From contig WBUQ01000019.1 of NCBI GenBank assembly GCA_008933635.1, forward strand, positions 1 through 42,625: DNA of 42,625 nt, in the 5' to 3' direction. Below the pieces are notes generated by a model. The model saw only the letters and a list, made by a program, of their open reading frames with translations, was not told where the DNA came from and did not search any database. The first letter of the stretch is position 1, and every line of letters starts with the position of its first letter. A program made the position numbers and the translations under genes. Shown piece after piece: positions 35,464 to 42,625 of the stretch. This stretch comes from Desulfobulbaceae bacterium. Lineage in GTDB: Bacteria; Desulfobacterota; Desulfobulbia; Desulfobulbales; Desulfocapsaceae.

Positions 35464-36913
35464 CGTCGCCTCCGAACCAGCCCTTCAGTGTGTCCAACAC
35501 ACCCCCTGCATACGGAATCTCCTTGCTGATCCAGACGTTGACCCTGCTGTTCAGCGGAATGTCCACATTGTCGCCCTGCAGGTCCACCTTGATGACGGTC
35601 TGGTCGAGGCTGACCTCCTGGAGCAGGGTGGAGCGCGGGTTGATGGCGCTGTAGCCGATCGAGCTGATGGTCCCTTCGTAGGTTCTGCCTGTTTCGAATG
35701 AATGAATCTTCGCCTTCATGCCCAGCTGCGCCTTGCCGCTCTGTTTTGACGGCATCTTGAACAGGATGAAAGGGTTCTCGGCAGTGGCGAGGGTGACGAC
35801 GACATCGTTGGGATTCAGGTATTCCCCGGAGAAGAACGAGATGGTGAAGACCACCCCGCTGATCGGAGATTTGATTCTGACGCTTTCCAGATTCTTGAGC
35901 AGACGCTTGCGCTCGTCATAGAGAACGTCGATCTTCATCTGGATGAGCGATTTCCTCTCCTCGAGGTTCCGGCGCCCGGTCTGCTGCTGCTCACGCTCTC
36001 TTACCGCGTTGATCCTGGCTCGGTTGAACTCGCCCTCGATGAACTGATAGTCCTTGATGGAGATGACGTTGTCGGCATACAGGCGGGAGGCGTTCCGGTA
36101 TTCCTTCTCCTTTCTGGCCAGTTCCTCTTCCAGCAGCCGCAGTAGTTCCGAGGCCACGGACTGCTGCTGCTGCGCATCGGTCTGTTCGAGCAGACTGGTC
36201 TGCTGCCTGATCTCTTCGCCATTCTTCTCCAGTGTTTCTACCAGCCTGGTATCCTCGAGATCGAAGAGGATGTCGTTCTCCCGTATCTGGTCGCCGACCT
36301 TGACCCGGTGCTGCTTGAGGACCCCGGTGGCGCCCGCAGTAATCTGCACCAGGTTGCCGGAGGCGACGCCGATGGTTTCATAGGTGAAGATCGTGTTGTA
36401 AATCAGTGTGAAGATGATATAGCCCATCAGCAGGAATCCGGCCGATGCCGAGAGAAAGGCCCTGCTGCGGAATTTTCGCAGCAGGGAGACCTGTTCCTCT
36501 TCGGAGATGTTCAGCGCCTCCTTGATCGGCGAATCGATGTCCGGGGCGGTGAAATCGGAGAGCAGATCTTCGACGCTGTCGAGTTTGCCCTCCAGGGAGA
36601 GTTCGACATAGTGCCGCAGGACCCGTTTGTGCCGTGCCGGCAGATCGATGAACTCGAAGCCGGTGATATTGCCACGGATGTTGCGGCAGACGGCCTTGGT
36701 TTCGATATGCAGCGAGGCGCCGACGACAGGGAGGACGAGCATCATTTTCTGGCTGTCGCCAACCGTGACGGCATCATGGAAATCGATGATGCCCAGTCCG
36801 GTCATCGACCAGTCGGCAGTCGTATAGGTCTTGCCGTCGACCCGGACCAGGAGGGGGATGTCGACCCGTTGTGCCTTGCGCATGTAATTGAATTCACGTG
36901 TCAGCATCGACAT
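35444..36913 (-). CDS. Alg44-like PilZ-HlyD c-di-GMP receptor/adaptor
   Basis: 489 residues; AGGAG lies nine bases before the ATG. The N-terminal PilZ domain (about 8-105) has both c-di-GMP contacts: RxxxR (Arg12-Arg16) and DxSxxG (Asp34, Ser36, Gly39). A cytoplasmic linker, one transmembrane helix (about 152-176) and an HlyD/membrane-fusion part follow: lipoyl-like half (ITAGATGVLKQHRVKVGDQI), long coiled coil (about 225-345), second lipoyl half (SVRIKSPISGVVFTISFFSGEYLNPND) and beta-barrel (IHSFETGRTYEGTISSIGY). This is the layout of Alg44, which activates Alg8 when c-di-GMP binds. The coiled coil is long enough to reach a TolC-type channel. It is the first gene of the operon, under a strong promoter. 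Confidence 0.92.
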   Translation of the reverse strand: MSMLTREFNYMRKAQRVDIPLLVRVDGKTYTTADWSMTGLGIIDFHDAVTVGDSQKMMLVLPVVGASLHIETKAVCRNIRGNITGFEFIDLPARHKRVLRHYVELSLEGKLDSVEDLLSDFTAPDIDSPIKEALNISEEEQVSLLRKFRSRAFLSASAGFLLMGYIIFTLIYNTIFTYETIGVASGNLVQITAGATGVLKQHRVKVGDQIRENDILFDLEDTRLVETLEKNGEEIRQQTSLLEQTDAQQQQSVASELLRLLEEELARKEKEYRNASRLYADNVISIKDYQFIEGEFNRARINAVREREQQQTGRRNLEERKSLIQMKIDVLYDERKRLLKNLESVRIKSPISGVVFTISFFSGEYLNPNDVVVTLATAENPFILFKMPSKQSGKAQLGMKAKIHSFETGRTYEGTISSIGYSAINPRSTLLQEVSLDQTVIKVDLQGDNVDIPLNSRVNVWISKEIPYAGGVLDTLKGWFGGDDAETVR

Positions 36914-36978
36914 TGCTCATAACTCCTGCGGGTGTGGCTGAAAGCTGTTCATGGACCAGCGCGTCTGATAATAATCGG

Positions 36979-37007
36979 ATTCTACAGGGAAAATAGAACG
37001 AAGTCAA
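36979..37007 (-). promoter_or_regulatory. sigma-70 promoter of the PilZ-HlyD/synthase operon
   Basis: Minus-strand TTGACT (37007-37002), 17-base spacer, TAGAAT (36984-36979), each one mismatch from consensus, 66 bases before the start codon at 36913. With such a strong core promoter, control may be mainly post-translational through c-di-GMP. Confidence 0.8.
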
Positions 37008-37042
37008 TTGGGTGGCCTTCCTGGCGATGAAGGTGGCCGGTA

Positions 37043-37075
37043 TTGGACCTGCACTGTCCGGACCGATGCATCCAA
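37043..37075. promoter_or_regulatory. 33-bp imperfect palindrome upstream of the synthase promoter
   Basis: TTGGA / TGCA / GTCCGGAC / TGCA / TCCAA are arranged symmetrically about position 37059.5 (37043-47, 37050-53, 37056-63, 37067-70, 37071-75). It lies 36 bases upstream of the -35 box and just past the stop codon of the preceding gene. It could be an activator operator for the operon or a transcript-end hairpin; no T tract supports the latter. Confidence 0.4.
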
Positions 37076-37086
37076 CAGAGGTCGCC

Positions 37087-37827
37087 TCACCGACGTTCCG
37101 CTCCCGGCGGCCGGGATTTTTCATCGGTGAGAAAGGCGAGCAGGAGGACGAAGAAGCAGAGGACCAGGTTGAACATCGGGATCTGCAGGCTCGGCGGCAT
37201 CAGGTAGATCATCGCCACCGCCGGGATCCAGATGAACCAGTTGGCGATCGTGACGGCCGGGATCTGCAGCAGGAAGAACTCCCGGTTCAGCCGCCGGCGG
37301 GCCCGGGCCAGGCTGAATCCCTGCTCCTTCCACAGGAAGACCAGGGCAAGTCCCGGGGCGGCCCAGAAGGCGACATAGACGAACTGGTCGAACAGGGTCT
37401 TGGCGACGATGGTCGAGAGGTCGTGGCCGCTGCCGAAGAGGTGGCCCTGCAGCTGGTAGAAGAGATCGACCTCCACGCCCTTTGCCGCCCAGAACAGGGT
37501 GTAAAAGGCGAACTCCCGGCCGGGGCGGCCGCCGAGCTCGCCCTTGGCCAGCAGCACCGCGAACGGGATGACACCGCCGAACAGCGAGGTGGCGACGAGC
37601 GAATAGAGAAGGCCGTAGCGCTGCTTGAGGTCGGCGAGGGAGGCGAAGGCGGGCTGGATGGGCGGCCAGAAGTAATAGGCGAGGACCAGCGTCACCGCGA
37701 TTGCCTGCAGGATCAGTCCCGGCAGCAGGTTATGCCGCAGGGCGACGGCAATGCGGCTCAGCAGCCGCCCTGCCAGCGTTGATCGCTGTCCGCTGACGGC
37801 CGCCCGCCTAGAAGACGCCGTGCTCAT
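37087..37827 (-). CDS. small integral membrane protein of unknown function
   Basis: 246 residues from the ATG at 37827; a start at 37881 would lie deeper inside mntP. After a basic N-terminus there are about six hydrophobic segments (LLPGLILQAIAVTLVLAYYF, YSLVATSLFGGVIPFAVLLA, LFDQFVYVAFWAAPGLALVF, FFLLQIPAVTIANWFIWIPA, IPMFNLVLCFFVLLLAFL). A KTLFDQ motif before the third segment and NREFFLLQIP recall the K-x-x-x-DQ and W/NF-P features of the Mpv17/PMP22 group, but the match is too weak to name it. It overlaps the 3' end of mntP by 20 bases, so it is translated from the same transcript. Confidence 0.65.
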   Translation of the reverse strand: MSTASSRRAAVSGQRSTLAGRLLSRIAVALRHNLLPGLILQAIAVTLVLAYYFWPPIQPAFASLADLKQRYGLLYSLVATSLFGGVIPFAVLLAKGELGGRPGREFAFYTLFWAAKGVEVDLFYQLQGHLFGSGHDLSTIVAKTLFDQFVYVAFWAAPGLALVFLWKEQGFSLARARRRLNREFFLLQIPAVTIANWFIWIPAVAMIYLMPPSLQIPMFNLVLCFFVLLLAFLTDEKSRPPGAERR

Positions 37828-38380
37828 GGAGGATGTTTGTGCCAATGGCGAGCAGGACCAGCCCGCCGAGGATTTCGGCATAGTTGCTCAGGCGCCTGAA
37901 ACCGGCCACCCGGTTGCCGAGATAGAGGCCGCCGACGGTGAAGGCTGCCGCAACCACGCCGATCACCAGGGCCGGAGTGACGATCGAGATGTTCAGCAGC
38001 GACATCGAGAAGCCGACCGCCAGGGCGTCGATGCTGGTTGCCACCGACAGTATCACCATGGTCAGGCCGCGGGTGGCGTCCTTCTGCGAACCGGTTTCTT
38101 CCTCCTCGCCGAAGAAGGCCTCCTTCAGCATGTTGCCGCCGACAAACGACAGCAGGGCGAAGGCGATCCAGTGGTCGTAGGCCTGGATATGGTCGCGGAC
38201 CGTTGTCCCGGCGGCCCAGCCGATGACCGGCATCATTGCCTGGAACAGGCCGAAATGCCAGGCCAGGCGGAAGATCTGGCGGTAATGCAGGGATTGCAGG
38301 CCAATGCCGACGGCGATGGCGACGGCGAAGGCATCCATCGCCAGGGCGACGGCGATTCCGATAAGGGCGAGGAGCGACAT
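37808..38380 (-). CDS. mntP: manganese efflux pump MntP
   Basis: 190 residues, the usual length. Six transmembrane helices with the two signature repeats AMDAFAVAIAVG and SIDALAVGFS carrying the intramembrane aspartates that bind Mn2+. A charged cytoplasmic loop (FFGEEEETGSQKDATRG) separates the halves. It follows the oxidoreductase beta gene after 52 bases on the same strand, with no manganese riboswitch in that gap. Its function is to export excess Mn2+ from the cytoplasm. Confidence 0.95.
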   Translation of the reverse strand: MSLLALIGIAVALAMDAFAVAIAVGIGLQSLHYRQIFRLAWHFGLFQAMMPVIGWAAGTTVRDHIQAYDHWIAFALLSFVGGNMLKEAFFGEEEETGSQKDATRGLTMVILSVATSIDALAVGFSMSLLNISIVTPALVIGVVAAAFTVGGLYLGNRVAGFRRLSNYAEILGGLVLLAIGTNILHEHGVF

Positions 38381-38432
38381 GTGGTAGACGGTGATGTGTG
38401 TCAGCGATAGGGTATGGGCCTGAGGCGGATCA

Positions 38433-39485
38433 TCACCGGAACCTCTGGTTGATTTCGTCGAGAGCGGCGCTGCCGGGACAGAGCTCCGCCTCGGCCAGCT
38501 GGTTGAGGGGGGTCAGGGAGGTGTTGAGGATGCCGTGGGTATCCTCGCTCTCCGGGTCGAGGAAGAGGATGCCGGTCAGCAGGCGGCCCTTCTCCTTCTC
38601 GGCTTCGAGCAGATCCAGCGCCTGGCGGCGGCTGGTGACATCGAGCGAGCTGTCGCTCTTGCGCAGGTAGATGACGCTGCCGTCGTGCATGGTGACCGCC
38701 TGGACCGTGCCTTCGTCGTACTGGGTGAGGATCTCCTGCTGCAGCGGGATGAAGTCGAAGGTGCCGGTGGCCTCGATATGGTCGCGGACGTACTGGTAGC
38801 TCTTGGTCGAGCCCGAGGTGTTGTTGAAGGTGACACAGGGCGAGATGACATCGATCAGGGCAATGCCCTGGTGGGCCAGGGCGGCCTTCAGAAGCGGCAC
38901 CAGCTGCTGTTTGTCGCCGGAGAAGCTGCGGGCGACGAAGCCGGCCCCGAGCTGGATCGCCAGTTCGCACAGGTCGATGGATTCGAAGGGGTTCGGCACG
39001 CCTTTCTTGCTCTTCGAGCCGCGGTCGGCGGTGGCCGAATCCTGCCCCTTGGTCAGGCCGTAGCAGCCGTTGTTCATCACCACATAGGTCATGTTGAGGT
39101 CGCGCCTCAGGACATGGATGAACTGGCCCATGCCGATCGAGGCGGTATCGCCGTCGCCCGAGACCCCGAGATAGACGAGGTCGCGGTTGGCCATGTTGGC
39201 GCCGGTGGCGATCGACGGCATCCGTCCGTGCACCGAGTTGAAGCCGTGGGAGCGGCCGAGAAAATAGGCGGGAGTTTTCGAGGAGCAGCCGATGCCGCTC
39301 ATCTTGACGACCTTGTGCGGATCGATCGGCAATTCGAAGCAGGCCTGGACGATGGCGTTGCTGATCGAGTCGTGGCCGCAGCCGGCGCAGAGGGTGGAGA
39401 TCGCGCCCTCGTAATCCCTCCTGCTGTAGCCGAGGGAGTTGGTCGGGAGGTTCGGGTGTCGGAAGCTGGGTTTGACGAAGGTCAT
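38433..39485 (-). CDS. korB: 2-oxoacid:ferredoxin oxidoreductase beta subunit
   Basis: 350 residues. AGGAG precedes the ATG, which overlaps the upstream stop (ATGA, 39482-39485). Thiamine diphosphate and iron-sulfur features are visible: CAGCGHDSIS near the N-terminus, MSGIGCSS, GDGDTASIGMGQFIHV and the Mg-binding NNGCYGLTKGQDS. Together with the alpha-gamma subunit it oxidatively decarboxylates a 2-oxo acid to its CoA ester, passing electrons to ferredoxin. 2-oxoglutarate is the most common substrate for this subunit layout, but pyruvate or branched 2-oxo acids cannot be excluded. Confidence 0.88.
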   Translation of the reverse strand: MTFVKPSFRHPNLPTNSLGYSRRDYEGAISTLCAGCGHDSISNAIVQACFELPIDPHKVVKMSGIGCSSKTPAYFLGRSHGFNSVHGRMPSIATGANMANRDLVYLGVSGDGDTASIGMGQFIHVLRRDLNMTYVVMNNGCYGLTKGQDSATADRGSKSKKGVPNPFESIDLCELAIQLGAGFVARSFSGDKQQLVPLLKAALAHQGIALIDVISPCVTFNNTSGSTKSYQYVRDHIEATGTFDFIPLQQEILTQYDEGTVQAVTMHDGSVIYLRKSDSSLDVTSRRQALDLLEAEKEKGRLLTGILFLDPESEDTHGILNTSLTPLNQLAEAELCPGSAALDEINQRFR

Positions 39486-41332
39486 GGTCGTGCTCCTTGG
39501 GAGTCGTGGCCGCCGTGTGCAGTATCCTGGGCCGCCAGGTGCCTGATCTGCTCGACGATGGCGGCGGCGGTAATCGGCATGCCGTCGAAATTGACCACCG
39601 AGAGCAGCTTGTCCGGCGCGAAATCGCCCTCGTTGATCAGCAGCAGGCGCATCTGCCCGTCGCGGTTCTGCTCGATGACGAAGATCCGTTCATGGCGGTC
39701 GATGAAGGCCGCCACCTCCTCCCCGAAGGGGAAGGCGAGCAGGCGCAGGCTGTTGATCGCCATGCCGCCGGCGGCCAGCAGATCGATGGCTTCCTCGGCG
39801 GCCTGGAGGGTGGTGCCGAAAAGGATGGCGCCGAGTCTGGCGTTTTCATCGTGAATCGTTGCCTGGGGTGCAGGCATCATCGTTTTGGCGGTTTCCCATT
39901 TGTGTGCCAGGCGGACCATCCCCCGGCGGTAGATGACGTTGTCCTCGGTATAGGCGGAGTACTCGTTATGGGAGGTGCCGCGGGTGAAATACGCTCCCTT
40001 GCGGGGATGGGTACCCGGGTAGGTGCGGTAGCAGATGCCGTCGCCATCGCTGTCGAGGTAGCGCCCCCACTGTTCGGTGAGGGCGTCGAGAGCGGCGGCG
40101 TCGAGGACCTTGCCGCGGTCATAGCGTCGGCTGTCGTCCCAGGAGAGCGGGGAAGAGAGATGATCGTTCATACCGAGGTCGAGGTCGCTCATGACGATGA
40201 CGGGGGTCTGCAGCCGCTCGGCGAGATCAAAGGCGGTGGCGGCCATGGTGAAGCATTCCGCCGGGTCGCAGGGGAAGAGCAGGACATTCTTGGTGTCGCC
40301 ATGGGAGGCGTAGGCGGCGGCCAGCAGGTCGGACTGCTGGCTGCGGGTCGGCATGCCGGTGCTGGGGCCCGCCCGCTGAATGTCCATCAGCACCACCGGG
40401 ATCTCGGCGTAGTAGGCGAGACCGAGGAATTCGGCCATCAGCGACAGGCCGGGGCCGGAGGTGGCGGTGAAGGACCGGGCGCCGTTCCATGACGCGCCGA
40501 TGGCGATGCCGATGGCGGCCAGCTCGTCCTCGGCCTGGATGATGGCGAAGCGCTTGCGGCCGGTCTCCGGCTCGATGCGATAGCGGTTGGCGTAGCGCTC
40601 GAAGGCCTCGATCACCGAGGTCGAGGGGGTGATCGGATACCAGCCGGCCACCGTCGCTCCGGCATAGATCGCGCCAAGGGCCAGGGCGGAGTTGCCGTCC
40701 ATCAGGATCGCCTCGCCATTGGCATCCATCCGTGAAACCTTCAGGCCGCAGAAGCCCTCGAAGTGCTCGCCGGCGTAATTGTAGCCGATCTCCAGGGCTT
40801 GCAGGTTCGGTTCGGCCAGCTTCGGTTTCTTGGCGAACTGGCTGCTGATGGCGTTGGCGAGCACGGCGTAGTCGATGTCGAGGAGCCGGGCCAGGGCGCC
40901 GATATAGATGATGTTCTTCAGCAACTGGCGGAGACGCGGGTCGTCGAAGGCCCTGTTGCAGAGCTCGGTCAGCGGGATGGCGATGACGTTGAGGTCGTCG
41001 CGGGTGCAGGCGTCGGGCAGTCGCTTGGTCGAGTCGAAGAGGAAGTAGCCGCCGGGAAGGACGTCGTTGTAGTCCTGGACCAGGGTCTGGCCGTTGACCG
41101 CCACAGCCAGGTCGATGCCTTCGCGCCGGGCAAGGTAGCCCTTTGCGCTGACTCGGACCTCGAACCAGGTCGGCAGGCCCTGGATGTTCGAGGGGAAGAT
41201 GTTCTTCGGGCTGACCGGGATACCCATCCGGAAGATCGCCTGGGCGAAGAGGTTGTTGGCGCTGGCCGATCCGGTGCCGTTGACATTGGCGAAACGGACG
41301 ACAAAATCATTGGTCTTCTCGATCCTGTTCAT
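39482..41332 (-). CDS. korA: 2-oxoacid:ferredoxin oxidoreductase, fused gamma-alpha subunit
   Basis: 616 residues from the ATG at 41332, which follows GGAGG and overlaps the upstream stop codon (ATGA). Residues about 10-190 are the gamma domain (FVVRFANVNGTGSASANNLFAQAI). The alpha part follows with GNSALALGAIYAGATVAGWYPITPSTSVIEAF, QAEDELAAIGIAIGASWNG and TSGPGLSLMAEFLGLAYYAEIPVV, the CoA- and thiamine-contacting parts, and a C-terminal domain (AINSLRLLAFPFGEEVAAFI). This is the KorA-type gamma-alpha fusion. Coupled translation on both sides suggests a fixed stoichiometry with the beta subunit and the flavoprotein. Confidence 0.9.
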   Translation of the reverse strand: MNRIEKTNDFVVRFANVNGTGSASANNLFAQAIFRMGIPVSPKNIFPSNIQGLPTWFEVRVSAKGYLARREGIDLAVAVNGQTLVQDYNDVLPGGYFLFDSTKRLPDACTRDDLNVIAIPLTELCNRAFDDPRLRQLLKNIIYIGALARLLDIDYAVLANAISSQFAKKPKLAEPNLQALEIGYNYAGEHFEGFCGLKVSRMDANGEAILMDGNSALALGAIYAGATVAGWYPITPSTSVIEAFERYANRYRIEPETGRKRFAIIQAEDELAAIGIAIGASWNGARSFTATSGPGLSLMAEFLGLAYYAEIPVVLMDIQRAGPSTGMPTRSQQSDLLAAAYASHGDTKNVLLFPCDPAECFTMAATAFDLAERLQTPVIVMSDLDLGMNDHLSSPLSWDDSRRYDRGKVLDAAALDALTEQWGRYLDSDGDGICYRTYPGTHPRKGAYFTRGTSHNEYSAYTEDNVIYRRGMVRLAHKWETAKTMMPAPQATIHDENARLGAILFGTTLQAAEEAIDLLAAGGMAINSLRLLAFPFGEEVAAFIDRHERIFVIEQNRDGQMRLLLINEGDFAPDKLLSVVNFDGMPITAAAIVEQIRHLAAQDTAHGGHDSQGARP

Positions 41333-42625
41333 ATGTCCTCCGCCAGGCCATCGTGATAGGTGAATTTCAGCATCTCCCACGAGGCGGTGGGACAGCGCTC
41401 GGCACAGAGGCCGCAGTGCAGGCAGACGTTCTCATCCTTGACCATGACGCGGCCGGTGGGCAGCTCCGGCGAGACGTAGAGCGCCTGGCTGCGGTTTTCC
41501 GCCGGGATCTGCAGGCGGCTGCGGAGGTCGTCCTCGTCGCCGTTGTCGATGAAGTTGATGCAGGTCACCGGGCAGATGTCGGCGCAGGCGTCGCACTCAA
41601 TGCAGGTCTGGTGGATGAAAACCGTCTGCACGTCGCAGTTGAGGCAGCGTCTGGCCTCCCGGTTGCCGCGCTCGCGGTCGAAGCCCAGTTCCACCTCCAG
41701 CAGTCTATCCTTCAGCGATTTGACCTTGTCGACCACCGGCACCACCTGGCGTTCGTCGTCGGTGACCTGGCTGTCGTAGATCCAGTCGTGGAAGCCCATC
41801 TTCTGTCCCGCCAGGTTGACCCGCGGATGCGGCCGCTGCCGGAGGTCGCGGCCTTCGCAATGCAGGTGGATGGAGATGGCGGCCTGGTGGCCCTGGGCCA
41901 CGGCGGTGATGACGTTTTTCGGGCCGAAGGCGGCGTCGCCGCCGAAGAAGACCTGGGGCAGCGTCGACTGGTGGGTGACAGCATCGAGCACCGGCAGGCC
42001 GCCCCGGCCGAACTCGATGCCGATGTCCCGCTCGATCCACGGGAAGGCGTTCTGCTGTCCGACCGCCAGCAGAACCTCGTCGCAGGGCAGGAAGACCGGC
42101 GCCTCGCCGGTGGGGACCAGTCTGCGCCGGCCCTGCTCGTCGACCCGGCCCTCGACCCGCTCGAAGAGCATGCCCAGCAGCTGGCCTTTTTCCACCACGA
42201 ATTCGAGGGGGGAGAGCCGCTCGTGGATCGGGATGTCCTCATGCAGGGCGTCCTCGATCTCCCAGGAGGAGGCCTTCATCTCGGCCCGGGGGCTGCGGAC
42301 GACGACCTTGACCTTCTCGCCGCCGAGGCGGCGGGCGGTGCGGCAGCAGTCCATGGCGGTATTGCCGCCGCCGATGACCAGGACCCGCTTGCCGATGCGG
42401 TTGATGTGGCGGTACAGGACGGCCGCCAGCCAGTCGATGCCGATATGGATGAAACGGTCTCCTTCAAGGCGTCCGGGCAGATCGGGCAGGTCGCGGCCGC
42501 GCGGGGCGCCAGTGCCGACAAAGATCGCGTCATACCCCTTGTCGAGCATCTTCTTCATGCTGCCGACGTAGTGGTTGAAATGGCAGTTGACGCCCATGTC
42601 GAGGATGTAGTTGACCTCCTCGTCC
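41329..42625 (-). CDS. FAD/NAD(P)-dependent iron-sulfur oxidoreductase (GltD/NfnB-like), 5' end outside window
   Basis: The frame stays open to the window edge (codons for DEEVNYILD precede the ATG at 42597), so the N-terminus is missing. Visible parts: VLVIGGGNTAMDCCRTARRL, the NAD(P)H-binding Rossmann fold; VFFGGDAAFGPKNVITAVAQGHQAA, the FAD-contact end of the GltD-like fold; and two C-terminal [4Fe-4S] ferredoxin clusters, CIECDACADICPVTC and CLHCGLCAERCP, plus an earlier CLNC. Such a protein can pass electrons between ferredoxin and NAD(P). Its four-base overlap with the gamma-alpha subunit gene suggests a complex linking 2-oxoacid oxidation directly to pyridine nucleotides, perhaps reversibly. 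Confidence 0.88.
   Translation of the reverse strand, partial: DEEVNYILDMGVNCHFNHYVGSMKKMLDKGYDAIFVGTGAPRGRDLPDLPGRLEGDRFIHIGIDWLAAVLYRHINRIGKRVLVIGGGNTAMDCCRTARRLGGEKVKVVVRSPRAEMKASSWEIEDALHEDIPIHERLSPLEFVVEKGQLLGMLFERVEGRVDEQGRRRLVPTGEAPVFLPCDEVLLAVGQQNAFPWIERDIGIEFGRGGLPVLDAVTHQSTLPQVFFGGDAAFGPKNVITAVAQGHQAAISIHLHCEGRDLRQRPHPRVNLAGQKMGFHDWIYDSQVTDDERQVVPVVDKVKSLKDRLLEVELGFDRERGNREARRCLNCDVQTVFIHQTCIECDACADICPVTCINFIDNGDEDDLRSRLQIPAENRSQALYVSPELPTGRVMVKDENVCLHCGLCAERCPTASWEMLKFTYHDGLAEDI

Noticed and set aside
38381-38432. manganese (yybP-ykoY) riboswitch before mntP
   Set aside because: The gap is only 52 bases and has no matching structure; mntP appears to be read from the upstream operon.

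Overview
The window is a GC-rich, densely packed stretch of a Gram-negative chromosome. The lineage signals are a solute-symporter-type sensor kinase, TAXI binding protein, REC proteins with HDOD and HD-type outputs, a delta-type NikR, a DUF4405 membrane protein, and a ferredoxin-linked 2-oxoacid oxidoreductase joined to an iron-sulfur flavoprotein. Together they suggest an anaerobic or microaerophilic member of the Desulfobacterota (former Deltaproteobacteria; Desulfobulbales or Desulfuromonadales would fit). This placement is an inference from gene content; no rRNA or marker tree is available here. No tRNA, rRNA, insertion sequence, prophage or CRISPR array was seen.

Layout. Positions 1-9.4 kb are a signalling block: the 3' part of a CbrA-like symporter/sensor kinase (+), facing three response regulators, a hybrid histidine kinase and a TAXI-family binding protein (all -). 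Positions 9.7-14.4 kb (-) hold nikR, an MFS transporter and a polar amino-acid ABC set with two permeases and a binding protein but no ATPase. A divergent promoter region leads into a + strand run (14.6-17.1 kb): a ketopantoate reductase-like enzyme, a universal stress protein and an unusual kinase-fold protein. Next come an acyl-ACP/acyl-CoA synthetase (-), a DUF4405 membrane protein, a PAS-GGDEF diguanylate cyclase and an LTA-synthase-like alkaline-phosphatase-fold phosphotransferase (18.9-22.6 kb, +). From 22.6 to 31.1 kb (-) lie rmuC, a HIT protein, clpA, clpS, holA and a large exported protein of unknown function with a caspase-like His/Cys signature.

The most distinctive part is 31.4-36.9 kb. 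An operon with a strong promoter encodes a PilZ-HlyD protein like Alg44 and an Alg8-like polymerising glycosyltransferase whose C-terminus carries a whole right-handed beta-helix domain. Facing it, with overlapping 3' ends, is a TolC-like outer-membrane protein with its own near-consensus promoter. Together these look like a compact c-di-GMP-gated exopolysaccharide synthase and secretion machine: Alg44-like control, synthesis and possible periplasmic modification in one chain, and a TolC/HlyD-style exit instead of AlgK/AlgE. The diguanylate cyclase at 19.8 kb keeps its catalytic and inhibitory sites and could supply c-di-GMP. Two of the response regulators derive from HD-GYP proteins but have lost the HD residues.

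The right end (37.1-42.6 kb, -) holds a small membrane protein, the manganese exporter mntP, and a translationally coupled set of 2-oxoacid:ferredoxin oxidoreductase beta, fused gamma-alpha, and an iron-sulfur flavoprotein that runs off the window.
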